Below are positions 1 to 9,644 of a stretch of DNA of 64,000 bases, one piece after another; position 1 is the first letter of the stretch, and every line of letters begins with the position of its first letter. The DNA comes from Asparagopsis taxiformis (Eukaryota; Rhodophyta; Florideophyceae; Bonnemaisoniales; Bonnemaisoniaceae): contig JALQPE010001751.1 in assembly GCA_030407315.1 (NCBI GenBank), positions 1-64,000 of the forward strand, in the 5' to 3' direction. The position numbers and the translations under genes are program-made. The notes below the pieces were generated by a model, which saw only the letters and a program-made list of their open reading frames with translations, was not told the DNA's origin and searched no databases.

Positions 1-49
1 CCTTCACATCTACGCTACGCGTCTTCGGTACAACCGGTGATAACTGCAT
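1..49. other. Left flank of chromovirus ME1, nothing recognised
   Basis: These 49 bases precede the first LTR. No gene or motif is visible. The five bases next to the LTR (45-49, TGCAT) would be the left target-site duplication, but the right flank of the element is lost, so this cannot be confirmed. Confidence 0.4.
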
Positions 50-856
50 TGTGGTGCAATTTAAAGTTGGTCGATGAACCGATGCGAGCGCGCGCGTTTA
101 CGTTAGTCCGCAAGCATCCGTTTGAGTTAGTTTAGTAAGCGAGCGTACGCGTGGCGCCTTGATTACGTGTCACGGAGCGTCAAAGCGAGCGCGTGCGCGC
201 GTACGTTGCCACGAAACCGCGAGCCGCGCCACATGTAGCGATTTCCGCGAATTTCCCTTTATTTCCCTTTTTGGGTTTTTTAGGACGAAAGTCTTTTTCC
301 CAAAATATTTCCCTTTTTGCGTGCGAGCGTGCGGCCGCCGCCGGCCGGCCACACAAGGACAGCCTGTCCAAGTAAGTTAGCTATTAGTGGTCCCATGGCT
401 TCGCACCCTACCAATAAACAGTCAGCACTTTCGCAGCTACGAGTTAAGCGTTGAGCGCGTCGCGAGGACCGATTGCGTTACGACGTTGCGTGCGGATTGC
501 TCACGATCGCCGACGTACGTGCGCGCGCGCCGCGTTTACCGACCGTCGAATTGCGTCGCACCGCGAGACCGCGCGTTGCGTCGCATACCGCTAGGCCAGG
601 GATTTACGACCCCTGCGTGGATCGTGTTGAGCTCGAGTTTACTCGGTGATCTCACCCTGAGATCACGGCTTGCGCCGGCCCGCGAATCCCGTGTTGCGAT
701 CGACCCTGCGCGTTCCGCCGTTGTACCACCCGATCGCTAGCGCGACCGAGCGACGTGCGAAACGCAAGTTCACGAGCGCGTTACGGTTCAACACGCCCTG
801 AAAAGGCAAGCGATTCTAGAACTCTCTTAGTGACCGCCATCCCGGCTGGTCCTACA
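50..856 (+). repeat. 5' LTR of ME1
   Basis: It begins TGTGGTGCAATTTA and ends CA just before the PBS, giving about 807 bp. The left boundary is supported by the second copy at 12656, which starts with the same bases directly after a G-rich purine tract; bases 50-204 match 12656-12810. Short ORFs inside it are taken as chance. The right boundary is placed from the PBS position and could be off by two bases. Confidence 0.85.
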
Positions 857-858
857 AC

Positions 859-876
859 TGGTCTCTCGACCTAGAA
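859..876 (+). other. Primer-binding site of ME1
   Basis: TGGTCTCTCGACCTAGAA follows the LTR after a two-base spacer. It is complementary to a tRNA 3' end whose acceptor strand would read TCGAGAG, then A, then CCA. The same 18 bases occur at the equivalent place in ME2 and ME4. It does not resemble the initiator-methionine PBS (TGGTATCAGAGC) common in plant elements. Confidence 0.82.
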
Positions 877-1431
877 TTGCGCGAACCGACGTGCGAACTC
901 AGCGAAGAACAGAAACTCCGCTTGGGAAACACGGGACGCCAAACCTATCGCTTACTCTAATTCTTCTTTTATCCGTTCGTCGTGCGCGACAGCGAGGGCG
1001 ATTGACGCGTGCGCGCGTATCGCTATCCCGGAAGCGGTGCTATAGCCTCTCTGGTTTGTATAACTACCCTACCTCTACTACGACGATTCGCAGCGCGGAA
1101 CGACGCGATCGACGACGCAGCGCGTGCGCGCGCTAGTTCGCAACCCTAACGCGGGTTCGGCGGTGCCGAAAATATTGGGTTCGCAGACGATCGAGACCCG
1201 TCTTTGCGCGTTCCGAGCGAGGAAGAAGCCCTCCTGCGAGCGAACTCGTCCCCCTCACCCCTACTACGCGCGCCCGATACGCAGACAATTTTCGGGAAGC
1301 GCTTCCCTTTTTACTTGCCAATTTTTCGACGCGCCGACGCGAGATTTTGACGCGCGCCGAATTCCCCTTTCTCCTTCCCCATCATCCCTTTTTCCCTTTT
1401 CCCTAGGCGACGATCGAACGCGACCGCGCCG
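877..1431 (+). other. ME1 untranslated leader
   Basis: This interval between PBS and gag start has no convincing coding frame. It would contain the packaging signal, but none is recognisable. Pyrimidine-rich runs lie at about 1365-1405, shortly before the gag ATG. Confidence 0.5.
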
Positions 1432-3618
1432 ATGGATCCCCCTACGCGCGAGCGATCGAACGCGCCGACCGAACCGCCGCCAGTCGCGTCGCAAACGCAC
1501 GCAGTCGACGCCCTGGTCGCTTCACACATCCCTGACCCTACCGCTTCCCCGTGGCCGCCGCTACCGACGCAAGCGCTCGCGAGCATTGACGACGACGCGC
1601 AAACGTCCGACGATGGCGCCGCAACGAAGCGCGAGGCCGAGTTCCGCGTTTCCGACGTGCACGCTACGCCGTCCGCAACGCTTCCGAGCTTGGTTCGACA
1701 AGTAGTGGACGACCCTACGTTCCAATGCATGCTCCAGGCAGAAGTCCGAGCGGCTGTGGACCGCGCCATCAAGGGCCAATCACGTGGATTGACGGCTCAG
1801 ATGAGGGCGCAAGTCCACAACCTAATCGTCACTACGATGGACTCCCGCGAGGAGCACAATACCGACCGCGCGAGCGCCGTTACGCGCGAAAACCGAACGC
1901 GAACCACAGCGCGCGTGACTCCGACGAACTACGCGCGTAACGCGGATCCCGAAGGATGGCTGGAACTGGCGCGCCAGGATCTGTCATTCGACGATCACCC
2001 GCGCTCGAATAGCGACGACGGACCCGCGCACCCCGGGCTGGTAGAGATCCAGCCGTTGAACGAGCTGTTCACGCGCGCGCTTTCGTACCGCACGTATCGC
2101 TTGCGAAATACGGACCGCGCGTTTAATCGGGACATCGCGAGCGAACTGGCCAACACCGCGAAGATGGTGCGCCATTCGATGCAAGGAGAGAATTTCACGG
2201 GCACTGACGGAATCGCGGTACTATCGTTTCTGAAGTACTTCAAGAGCGCATGCGACGACACCGGCGTATCCGAAGGCGCAGCGCTTCCGATTCTCAAGTA
2301 TTTCCTGGCCGACGAAGCGCGCGACACGTTCCAAACGTACGTGGGACGAACGTTCCGAGGAGCGCGCGCGGGCGTCGATTCGATTACGTGCTACGCGGAA
2401 GCCGTTCAGTGGCTCTTACTAACCTACGCGCGCGAAGGCGACGTTGCGCAAGCGTACCGCGACGTTGCGCAACAAACGCAAGACCCGAAGGAAACCGAAA
2501 CGCAATTCGCTACGCGATTACACGACGAGCGCTGCGCTGCGGCGACGCGTTTAGCGGGCGAACGCTTGTTTCTATTTTCGTCGATGGTCTACGCCCCTAC
2601 GCGCAACACCTCGTGCGGGACGCGCTGTCTCGTGACCCGCGGCGATACACCTTTCGAGAGCTAGTCTCTATGGCGCAGAGCCACGGGGACACGCACCGAG
2701 CGATGACGCCGACAACGAGCGCGCGACCGCTACTGCGACGAACGCCTGCGCTCTACGTAGACGAGGACGAGACACCGATGATGCAAGCTCTGACCGTGGG
2801 GCACACCCCGCCATCAGGCTTCTCATCGCCAAACGTCTCAACCTCCGCCGCGACACCGCACGCTCCGCGCGAACGGAAGTTCTCGACTCCGAGCCCCATG
2901 CGAAGTCCCGACCTCGCTTGGCACTCCTTCGTCGAATTACCGCACGCCACGCTCGCGCGACGCCTCGCCCGCCGACCGCTCACGACGCACTGCGCATACC
3001 GACGACCGGGAACGCGAACGCGCGGGACCGTACACGGCGCACATACCGCGCGCGACTTACCCACCGCCCATCGTGAGGCAGACGGCACCGGCCGACACGT
3101 CTCGCACGGCAGCGTTCCGATGCCTGTTATGCAGGAAGTTCGGGCACCCGATGGTGAATTGTCCACTGCTCTCGTCCGAGCAGCAGGCCGCGATTCGCGA
3201 AATGCATAGCCACGCGCGCCTAACGCCCGAAGAACTGAACCTGCAGCGCAACGTTCAGGTCTTCGAAGTCTCTGCGCACGCCGACGCGAACGAGAGCGAG
3301 CGACAGCGCGTCGACGGCAACGAGCGAACGCGCGAAAACGAGGGCGCACGCGAGCGTGAGCGCGAAAACGATCGGACGCGCGAATACGACGCGAATGACG
3401 CGAGCAGCTCACGCCCCACTCGGTTCGTTTTGCAGAAGACCCGGGAAACGCCTACGAGGAGCCGTAGCGGGTGGGCCGGCTCCTCCTCACTCAACGGATA
3501 CGCGACGCGCGACGACGCAACCACCGCGCGAAAAACCGCCTCCGTTACCACCCGAAACAGTGGTCCTGTTTCAGACCCCTACCGCGAACTACAAACTCGA
3601 GACCCGCGTCGGGTATAA
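1432..3618 (+). pseudogene. gag: gag of ME1, frame-disrupted
   Basis: Gag forms the particle that packages retrotransposon RNA. The ATG at 1432 opens a 410-codon frame containing a capsid-like helical region. Around 2575 the gag-like reading moves to another frame (with VDGLRP and FRELVSMAQ segments). By about 3073 it returns to the first frame, which carries a CX2CX4HX4C zinc knuckle (C-LL-C-RKFG-H-PMVN-C at about 3118-3160). The frame runs to a stop at 3616-3618, overlapping pol by about 260 bases. The gag of ME2 is uninterrupted over the equivalent region, so the two breaks most likely reflect decay or sequence error. Pol lies in the +1 frame relative to the zinc-knuckle frame, so gag-pol expression would need a frameshift. 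Confidence 0.78.
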
Positions 3619-6600
3619 TCAACGCACGGCCACCGCGGTGACCGCCGTGCTTGATACTGGCGCAGGCCCGAGCCTCATTCGCGAAAACGTACTAGGCGCC
3701 GACTGGAAGCGCCACGCTATGCCGCCGACGCTGCGCAGCGCGATTATCGACGCGAACGGACGACGCCTCGCGCCAAACGCGTCGCTGCGACTTAGCGTTT
3801 TTCTAGGTGCCCGAGTGCATCTCCAAACCTTTTTGGTGATGCCACGCTTATCAGTCCCATGTATCTTGGGAGCAGACTTCATCGACCGCGTAGTCGAAAT
3901 TATCTACACTGGACCGCAGCGCGCGTTGCGAACCCGCTATGGCGACCACGTCCCGATGCTTCCGCGTACGCCGACGAAACCGCGCCGCGCGCCGACCGCG
4001 AAGACGACCCGACCCACAAGCTTCGCGCCTATTCGCGCTGCGCGCCGCACATCGATTCCGCCGAACGCGACGCGAGCGATCGACGTTACCACGAGCGCTG
4101 AAGGGCGCTGCATCATAGTTCCCGCGACTAACCTCTACGCGGAGAAACTACTCCGTTTAACCAACGGGGAGATGCTGGTTCGAAGGAATGTACCCTTCCG
4201 AGTACAGGTACACAACGCTGGCACTCGCCTACAAGTATTGCCCAAAGGCATGAAGGTAGGCACCGCCGTGCCCAACCCCGTGGGATGTCTACAAGTCGCT
4301 CAGGAAGCGCCGGACCCGCAAGACCGACCGCCCGACGACGCGACGCGACGCAACGTTACGACACCGCCGGACCCGCGCGAGACCGACGAAACTGCGAGCG
4401 CGACGCCGTCTTGGGAAGAACTCTTACGCGCGACGCTACGCGACGAGCGAGTAGACGACGACCTGCACGCGGAAATTATCGAGATGCTACGAAAGCATGA
4501 GCGCATGTGGAGCGGCACGCTGGGAGCCATTCACGCGACGGAGCACCGCATCGAGCTGGTTCCGGGGGCGACCCCCGTGAACCACCCGCCGTATCGCGCC
4601 GGACACGCGTCGCGCGAGATTATCCGTACGCAAGTGGAGAAGATGCTCCGCGCTGGGGTAATCGAACCCGCTACGTCGGAGTGGGCGAGCCCGGTCGTGG
4701 TCGTACCTAAGAAGGACGGGACCTCCCGCTTCTGCATTGACTACCGCCGCTTGAACGCCGCCACCGTGAAGGACGCGTACCCGATTCCGCGCATGGACGA
4801 TTGCGTCGATTCGCTCGGTAACGCGACAGTTTTCACGACGCTGGACTGCAACTCGGGATACTGGCAAATCCCAGTGGCGCATGCCGACCGCGATAAGACT
4901 ACGTTTACGTCGCACGTCGGTACGTACCGCTTTCGCCGCATGCCTTTCGGACTTTCGAACGCGCCCGCGACGTTTCAGCGCGCGCTCGACATTTTGCTCG
5001 CGAACGTGAAGTGGCAACATTGCCTTGTCTACCTGGATGACGTAATCATCTTCTCCGCCGACGTAAACGCGCACGTGCACCACGTCGACGAGATACTGGG
5101 AATCCTCGGACGCGCAGGCGTTTCGCTGAAATTCGCGAAGACCGAGTTCTTCAAGCGCTCGGTGGACTACCTGGGACATACTATCTCGCCTGGAAAGCTC
5201 TCCGTACCGACGAAGAAGTGCGACGCGCTGCGCGATGCGACGTACCCGACGACGAAGACGCAGCTGAGAAGTTTCCTAGGAACTTGCAATGTATACCGCC
5301 GATTCGTCGAAAAATTCGCGTTCGTCGCGGCGCCGCTTACGCAGTTGCTAAAGAAGGACCAAGGAGACAACTTACCCGCGCCGACGCCGGAGCAAACGCG
5401 CGCGTCCGAATCATTGCGACAAGCGATGTTGTCTCCGCCAATCCTCCGTCTACCGCGCGAAGGACACCCGTATGTGCTCGATACAGACGCGTCGCAAGGG
5501 CAAATCGGATGCGCGCTACTTCAGCTAGACGCGGACGACGACGTACTACATCCAGTCGGATACTGGTCGCGCACGCTTAACGACGCAGAGCGCAACTATT
5601 CGACGACGGAACGCGAGTGCCTCGCTGTCGTATGGGCAGTTTTGCTATTACGCGCATATTTGGAAGGACGGAAGTTCACGGTTCGCACCGACCATAATTC
5701 GTTGCGTTGGATCCTGAACATGACGTCCGCGGAAGGACGACTCGCGCGCTGGAGATTGCGACTCGCCGAGTTCGAATTCGACGTCGAATACAAAAAGGGA
5801 AGACGCCACGTTATCGCCGACGCGCTCTCGCGAATGGCCACGCGAATCTGCGATGAGACGGAAATACCGGACGAGATACCCTGCTTCGGCGCCGCGAACA
5901 TCGTCGAACCGCACGCGAACGCATGCGACCGAACCGACGCTGCGCTATTATGCGACTACGCAGAATACTACCCGAGCTTGGCCTGCCTACTGGCAACTCG
6001 GTCGTGTATCGAGCCGCCCGTATCCACTGACGAGTGGATTCGCGAACAGGCGACGGACGAATTCTGCCAGAACGCGAGACGCGACGTCGAAACCGCGCCG
6101 CGTTCACGCTTCCATCTGTCCCCCGACGGGATACTAATGAGGACCGCTCCGCTCGACGACGCGACGCAGATAGTTGTGCCCGAAGCGATAAAAGGACGTA
6201 TTCTGCGAGCGAACCATTACGCGGTAACTGCAGGGCACCCGGGCGCGCGACGCATGTACGACGCAATTCGGCGCGCGTATTACTGGCCGATGATGAGCGT
6301 AGACGTCTACACCACGGTGAGACAATGCGATGCGTGCGCGCGCAACCGCGTTACGCAATATCGCCATACGAACGCCCTGAAGCTATTCCCCGCGACGCGC
6401 CCGCTCGAAGACGTCGCTATCGATATTCTGGGACCGCTTCCCGAGACCCCGCGCCAACGCCGCTTCGTACTCGTAATCGCCGATCGCTACAGCAAGCTCC
6501 GTAGACTCATCGCGCTCGGACGCGTATCCGCGCTCGCCGTCGCAAAAGCGTTTTGCAGAGATTGGGTCTTCGTTTACGGACCGCCGCGCACGCTACTTTC

Positions 6601-7717
6601 AGATAACGGACCGCAGTTCCGCTCGAAGTTGTTTCAGGAAACGTGCGCGCTAATGGGAACGCGTAACATATTCACGACTACCTATCACCCGCAGTCGAAC
6701 GGGCAGGTCGAGCGTATGAACCGTACCATCGTCGCGACGCTGCGCCACTACGTCGACGAAGAGCGAAAGAATTGGGACGAGCACCTAGACGCGCTGGCGT
6801 ACGCATACAATCGCGCGATACACCGCTCGACGAATACGTCGCCGTTCGAACTCACGCTCACGCGCTACCCCGTTTCGCTGGGGACGGAGCAGGTCGACAC
6901 GATTCGCAGCACGCCGTTCCTCCGCATGGAGTTTCTTGCGAAGCTATCCGACGCGTACGCGCGCGCCGCGAACGCGCTGAAGAAAGCGCAAGCGAGATAC
7001 AAACGCGACTTCGATCGCGGCGCACGCACGGTGAACAAGAGCATCAAAGTTGGCGACCAGGTATATCTGGACACTCGCGCGGGAGCGACGACCCGAACGA
7101 AGCGCGACGACGGAACGCGCCCTTCGAAGTTGGACTATCCCGTGTCGGGACCCTTCCCGGTCACAAGCTGCCGCGGGCACACTTACGAAATCATAATCGA
7201 CGGCGTGCCCGAACTCGTCAGCTCCGATCGGATTCGCCTAGCACCGCGCAACGCGACACGCGCGCCGGTTACGCCAAGCGGCGAAGAAGGGGTGACTGAC
7301 GCGGAGGACACAAGCGACGCAGCGCGACGTGACGAACGCGTGCTTGATGACGCACGCAAGGTCAATCCTGAAGCAGGATATGGAACGCGGGAGTTCATGA
7401 TTGACAAATTGACGGCTGAAGGTGTCGACGACACCGGAGCGCCCGTATTCCGTGTACGCTGGAAGGGCTTCTCTCCGCGCGACGACACTTGGGAGCCCGA
7501 AAGTTCGTTACCCGCGCCCATCGTTGCCCGTTTCCGCCGCGACCGTAGACGCTCCGCCTCTGAAAACACTGCGCGCAACACCGAGATTGACGCCTCGTCA
7601 CCGCGCAATCGTAGAAAGCGACCGACACGCGGCGACGCCCCACGTATAACGCCACCAACCCGCGCGAGCGCGCGCATCGCGAGTCAACGAGCGCCTTCGC
7701 ATGCACCGCGCAACTGA
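3356..7717 (+). CDS. pol: Pol polyprotein of ME1 (PR-RT-RH-IN-chromodomain)
   Basis: An intact 1453-codon frame that makes and integrates the cDNA copy. Visible landmarks, numbered from 3356: aspartic protease DTGA at residue 100 with a later ILGADF; reverse transcriptase with YLDD at 559-562, preceded by FCIDYRRLN and MPFGLSNAPATFQ; RNase H with the expected acidic residues near 709 (DTDAS), 752 (TERE) and 778 (RTDH); integrase with an HHCC zinc motif (H about 953 to C about 994) and a DDE core (AIDILGP about 1022, SDNGPQF about 1082, NGQVE about 1118); and a chromodomain at about 1346-1395 (VRWKGFSPRDDTWEPE). The nominal first codon is GTG, so this is not an independent start; it is probably made by frameshift from gag. 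No interruption was seen in pol. Confidence 0.95.
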   Translation: MSAKTIGRANTTRMTRAAHAPLGSFCRRPGKRLRGAVAGGPAPPHSTDTRRATTQPPREKPPPLPPETVVLFQTPTANYKLETRVGYNQRTATAVTAVLDTGAGPSLIRENVLGADWKRHAMPPTLRSAIIDANGRRLAPNASLRLSVFLGARVHLQTFLVMPRLSVPCILGADFIDRVVEIIYTGPQRALRTRYGDHVPMLPRTPTKPRRAPTAKTTRPTSFAPIRAARRTSIPPNATRAIDVTTSAEGRCIIVPATNLYAEKLLRLTNGEMLVRRNVPFRVQVHNAGTRLQVLPKGMKVGTAVPNPVGCLQVAQEAPDPQDRPPDDATRRNVTTPPDPRETDETASATPSWEELLRATLRDERVDDDLHAEIIEMLRKHERMWSGTLGAIHATEHRIELVPGATPVNHPPYRAGHASREIIRTQVEKMLRAGVIEPATSEWASPVVVVPKKDGTSRFCIDYRRLNAATVKDAYPIPRMDDCVDSLGNATVFTTLDCNSGYWQIPVAHADRDKTTFTSHVGTYRFRRMPFGLSNAPATFQRALDILLANVKWQHCLVYLDDVIIFSADVNAHVHHVDEILGILGRAGVSLKFAKTEFFKRSVDYLGHTISPGKLSVPTKKCDALRDATYPTTKTQLRSFLGTCNVYRRFVEKFAFVAAPLTQLLKKDQGDNLPAPTPEQTRASESLRQAMLSPPILRLPREGHPYVLDTDASQGQIGCALLQLDADDDVLHPVGYWSRTLNDAERNYSTTERECLAVVWAVLLLRAYLEGRKFTVRTDHNSLRWILNMTSAEGRLARWRLRLAEFEFDVEYKKGRRHVIADALSRMATRICDETEIPDEIPCFGAANIVEPHANACDRTDAALLCDYAEYYPSLACLLATRSCIEPPVSTDEWIREQATDEFCQNARRDVETAPRSRFHLSPDGILMRTAPLDDATQIVVPEAIKGRILRANHYAVTAGHPGARRMYDAIRRAYYWPMMSVDVYTTVRQCDACARNRVTQYRHTNALKLFPATRPLEDVAIDILGPLPETPRQRRFVLVIADRYSKLRRLIALGRVSALAVAKAFCRDWVFVYGPPRTLLSDNGPQFRSKLFQETCALMGTRNIFTTTYHPQSNGQVERMNRTIVATLRHYVDEERKNWDEHLDALAYAYNRAIHRSTNTSPFELTLTRYPVSLGTEQVDTIRSTPFLRMEFLAKLSDAYARAANALKKAQARYKRDFDRGARTVNKSIKVGDQVYLDTRAGATTRTKRDDGTRPSKLDYPVSGPFPVTSCRGHTYEIIIDGVPELVSSDRIRLAPRNATRAPVTPSGEEGVTDAEDTSDAARRDERVLDDARKVNPEAGYGTREFMIDKLTAEGVDDTGAPVFRVRWKGFSPRDDTWEPESSLPAPIVARFRRDRRRSASENTARNTEIDASSPRNRRKRPTRGDAPRITPPTRASARIASQRAPSHAPRN

Positions 7718-7899
7718 CGCGCGGAACGGGGCTGAACACGCCAGTTCCGCCCAGCGGAACCGACGCGTAGATAAAAACGCGGGCCAAGCCTCCCATCGCC
7801 GCTTGTCGTTTTCGCCATGCAACCGCGCCACCGTTTGCCACGCAATCGTTTGCATCGTATGTCGCGCAACCGTTCGACGCAACGCGACCGCGCTTGACC

Positions 7900-8280
7900 G
7901 ACGCCACGCAATCGCGTTCACCCTTCGCCGCGCTACCACGCAATCGTTGTTGTCGTTCGCCGCGTAATCGTTTTGTCGGACGCCGCGCGTTCGTTTCGTC
8001 GTTCGCCGCGTAATCGTTTTGTCGGACGCCGCGCATTCGTTTCGTCGCACGCCGCGTAATCGTTGCGTCGGACGCCACGCAATCGTTTCGTCGCACGCCG
8101 CGCAACCGCGTCACCGAACGCTACGCAAACGTCGCATCTCGTCGAACGCCACGCAATCGCTTCGTCGAACGCCATGTAATCGCTTCGTTGAACGCCACGC
8201 GACCGCGCTTTATCATCGCCGCGCAACGCGCACATCGTCGTTTGCCACGCAGTCGCCGAATCGTCGTTTGCACCGCGCGT
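7900..8280. repeat. 23-bp tandem repeat inside ME1
   Basis: Units starting CGCCGCGTAATCGTT recur every 23 bases from 7958 to about 8192 (ten units, one lengthened to 28), with degenerate units on both sides. Units alternate between CGCCGCGTAATCG and CGCCGCGCATTCG types, hinting at a 46-bp higher-order period. The array is translated end to end only by spurious frames. Confidence 0.85.
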
Positions 8281-8963
8281 AAGGCGCCAACCACGCGAGT
8301 GACTAAGCCTTTCACGAACCGAAAGCTGCGAGCTGACTCGCCGATGACGCCTGACCACCTAGGGGGCCGCAGAACGCGCTACACTCACAGTGCCTTTTTC
8401 GCGCGAAAATGGGAGCGACTCCGATAATTGACCGCACGCGATGCGCGCTGGTTGGCCCAGGCATTGTAGCCCTAGGGCTGTCCCGGAAAATTGGCCGCCT
8501 GCAAATTGCCACTGATTGGGACTGACGCATTGCGCCACTCTCGCGCGAGCGCTACACTGGAATCCGCCGCCGGCCGCCGAAAAAATCGCGCGGAAATTGC
8601 GTGCAAATGCAGCGGAATAACCGGGCCAAAAAAAATCGAGCCAAAAAAATCGCCCAGAAATTGGGTTCGATTTTGGCCGAAAGACCGGGCCATTTGATCA
8701 AGTTAAAAATATCGGCTCAGAAATTCCACCTGGAATTTTTGGCGCCAAATTTTTGATCAATCCATTGCTGGCCAGCCTCGCGTGTCACCGGTAGCGCGTT
8801 CTAATTGGTGCGCTTCCTGACCGCACGTATCTCGCGATCGCCGACGCATTCGGCGTATGAGGAGTGTGCAACGCAAACCGCCACCCACGTGCGCGTTCGG
8901 AGGGAACTGGCGCCGGAAAATACGCCTCGCTAGGACTATACCACCGGTAGACTGACCCCCATA

Positions 8964-9136
8964 CGCGACGAAACGCGACGAAACGCGGACGAAATGCGAA
9001 TGAAGCGCGTCGAGACGCGACGAAGCGCGAACGAAACGCGGACGAAATGCAAACGAAGCGCGTCGAAACGCGACGAAACGCGAACGAAAACGCGACGAAC
9101 GCGCGACGAACGCGCGACGATAAGCGCGACGAGAAC
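8964..9136. repeat. Degenerate (GCGACGAAAC)n repeat in ME1
   Basis: Words such as GCGACGAAAC, GCGGACGAAATGC and GCGCGTCGAAAC recur every 10-13 bases. No gene is supported. Confidence 0.7.
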
Positions 9137-9644
9137 GCACCCGTTCTGTATGCCTACCGGCCAACAGCTCTATCCCCCTCTCTCCCGCCTCGCCCCACGC
9201 GCCCCCAACCGCGTCGCTCGCGAATTCCGAGCGTCGACGCGGTCACTGGGCAATCACCGCTTCAAGCGGCGACTCGCGCGACGAAATTCGCACCGAACCT
9301 TGGCTAGTAGCTCCCCACCCGGACGTCCGCACGACACTCCGAGGAGCCGCTGGACGCAGCCGCAGTCGCGCGCAGTACACCGTCGAGCTTACGCATGCGC
9401 CGCAAACGCCACCCGCGCCGCGCGGACGAAAGGAAGAATGGCCAAGGCAAAGTTAACAAAACATAAGAGGTTTAATCAAGGGAGTAGAATGGACTACCGG
9501 CTAGCCCGGATTTGGACGAAGAAGCTCACTCACGTGCGTTATCCTCGCGGCGCGTGTGTCGGCTCGAAGAACTGCCCGTTGCGCCGCGCGCGCGAGCACG
9601 ACTTGAAGCCGTGTCTGCTTGGTGATTGCGTCGTCGCTCGGAGT

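Larger units (their letters stand above)
7718..9644. other. ME1 spacer between pol and antisense ORF
   Basis: About 1.9 kb with no supported gene. It contains a 23-bp satellite (about 7900-8280), an A-rich stretch at 8620-8760 with repeated CCAAAAAAATCG-like words, and a degenerate GCGACGAAAC simple repeat (8964-9136). Open frames here are side effects of the repeats. Confidence 0.6.

Noticed and set aside
387..740. 117-codon ORF near the left end
   Set aside because: It lies entirely inside the ME1 LTR, has Arg-rich composition expected of GC-rich random frames, and matches nothing recognisable.
2560..3080. Programmed frameshifts inside ME1 gag
   Set aside because: Two shifts in the middle of gag are not a known expression strategy, and ME2 gag is continuous there; decay or error is simpler.
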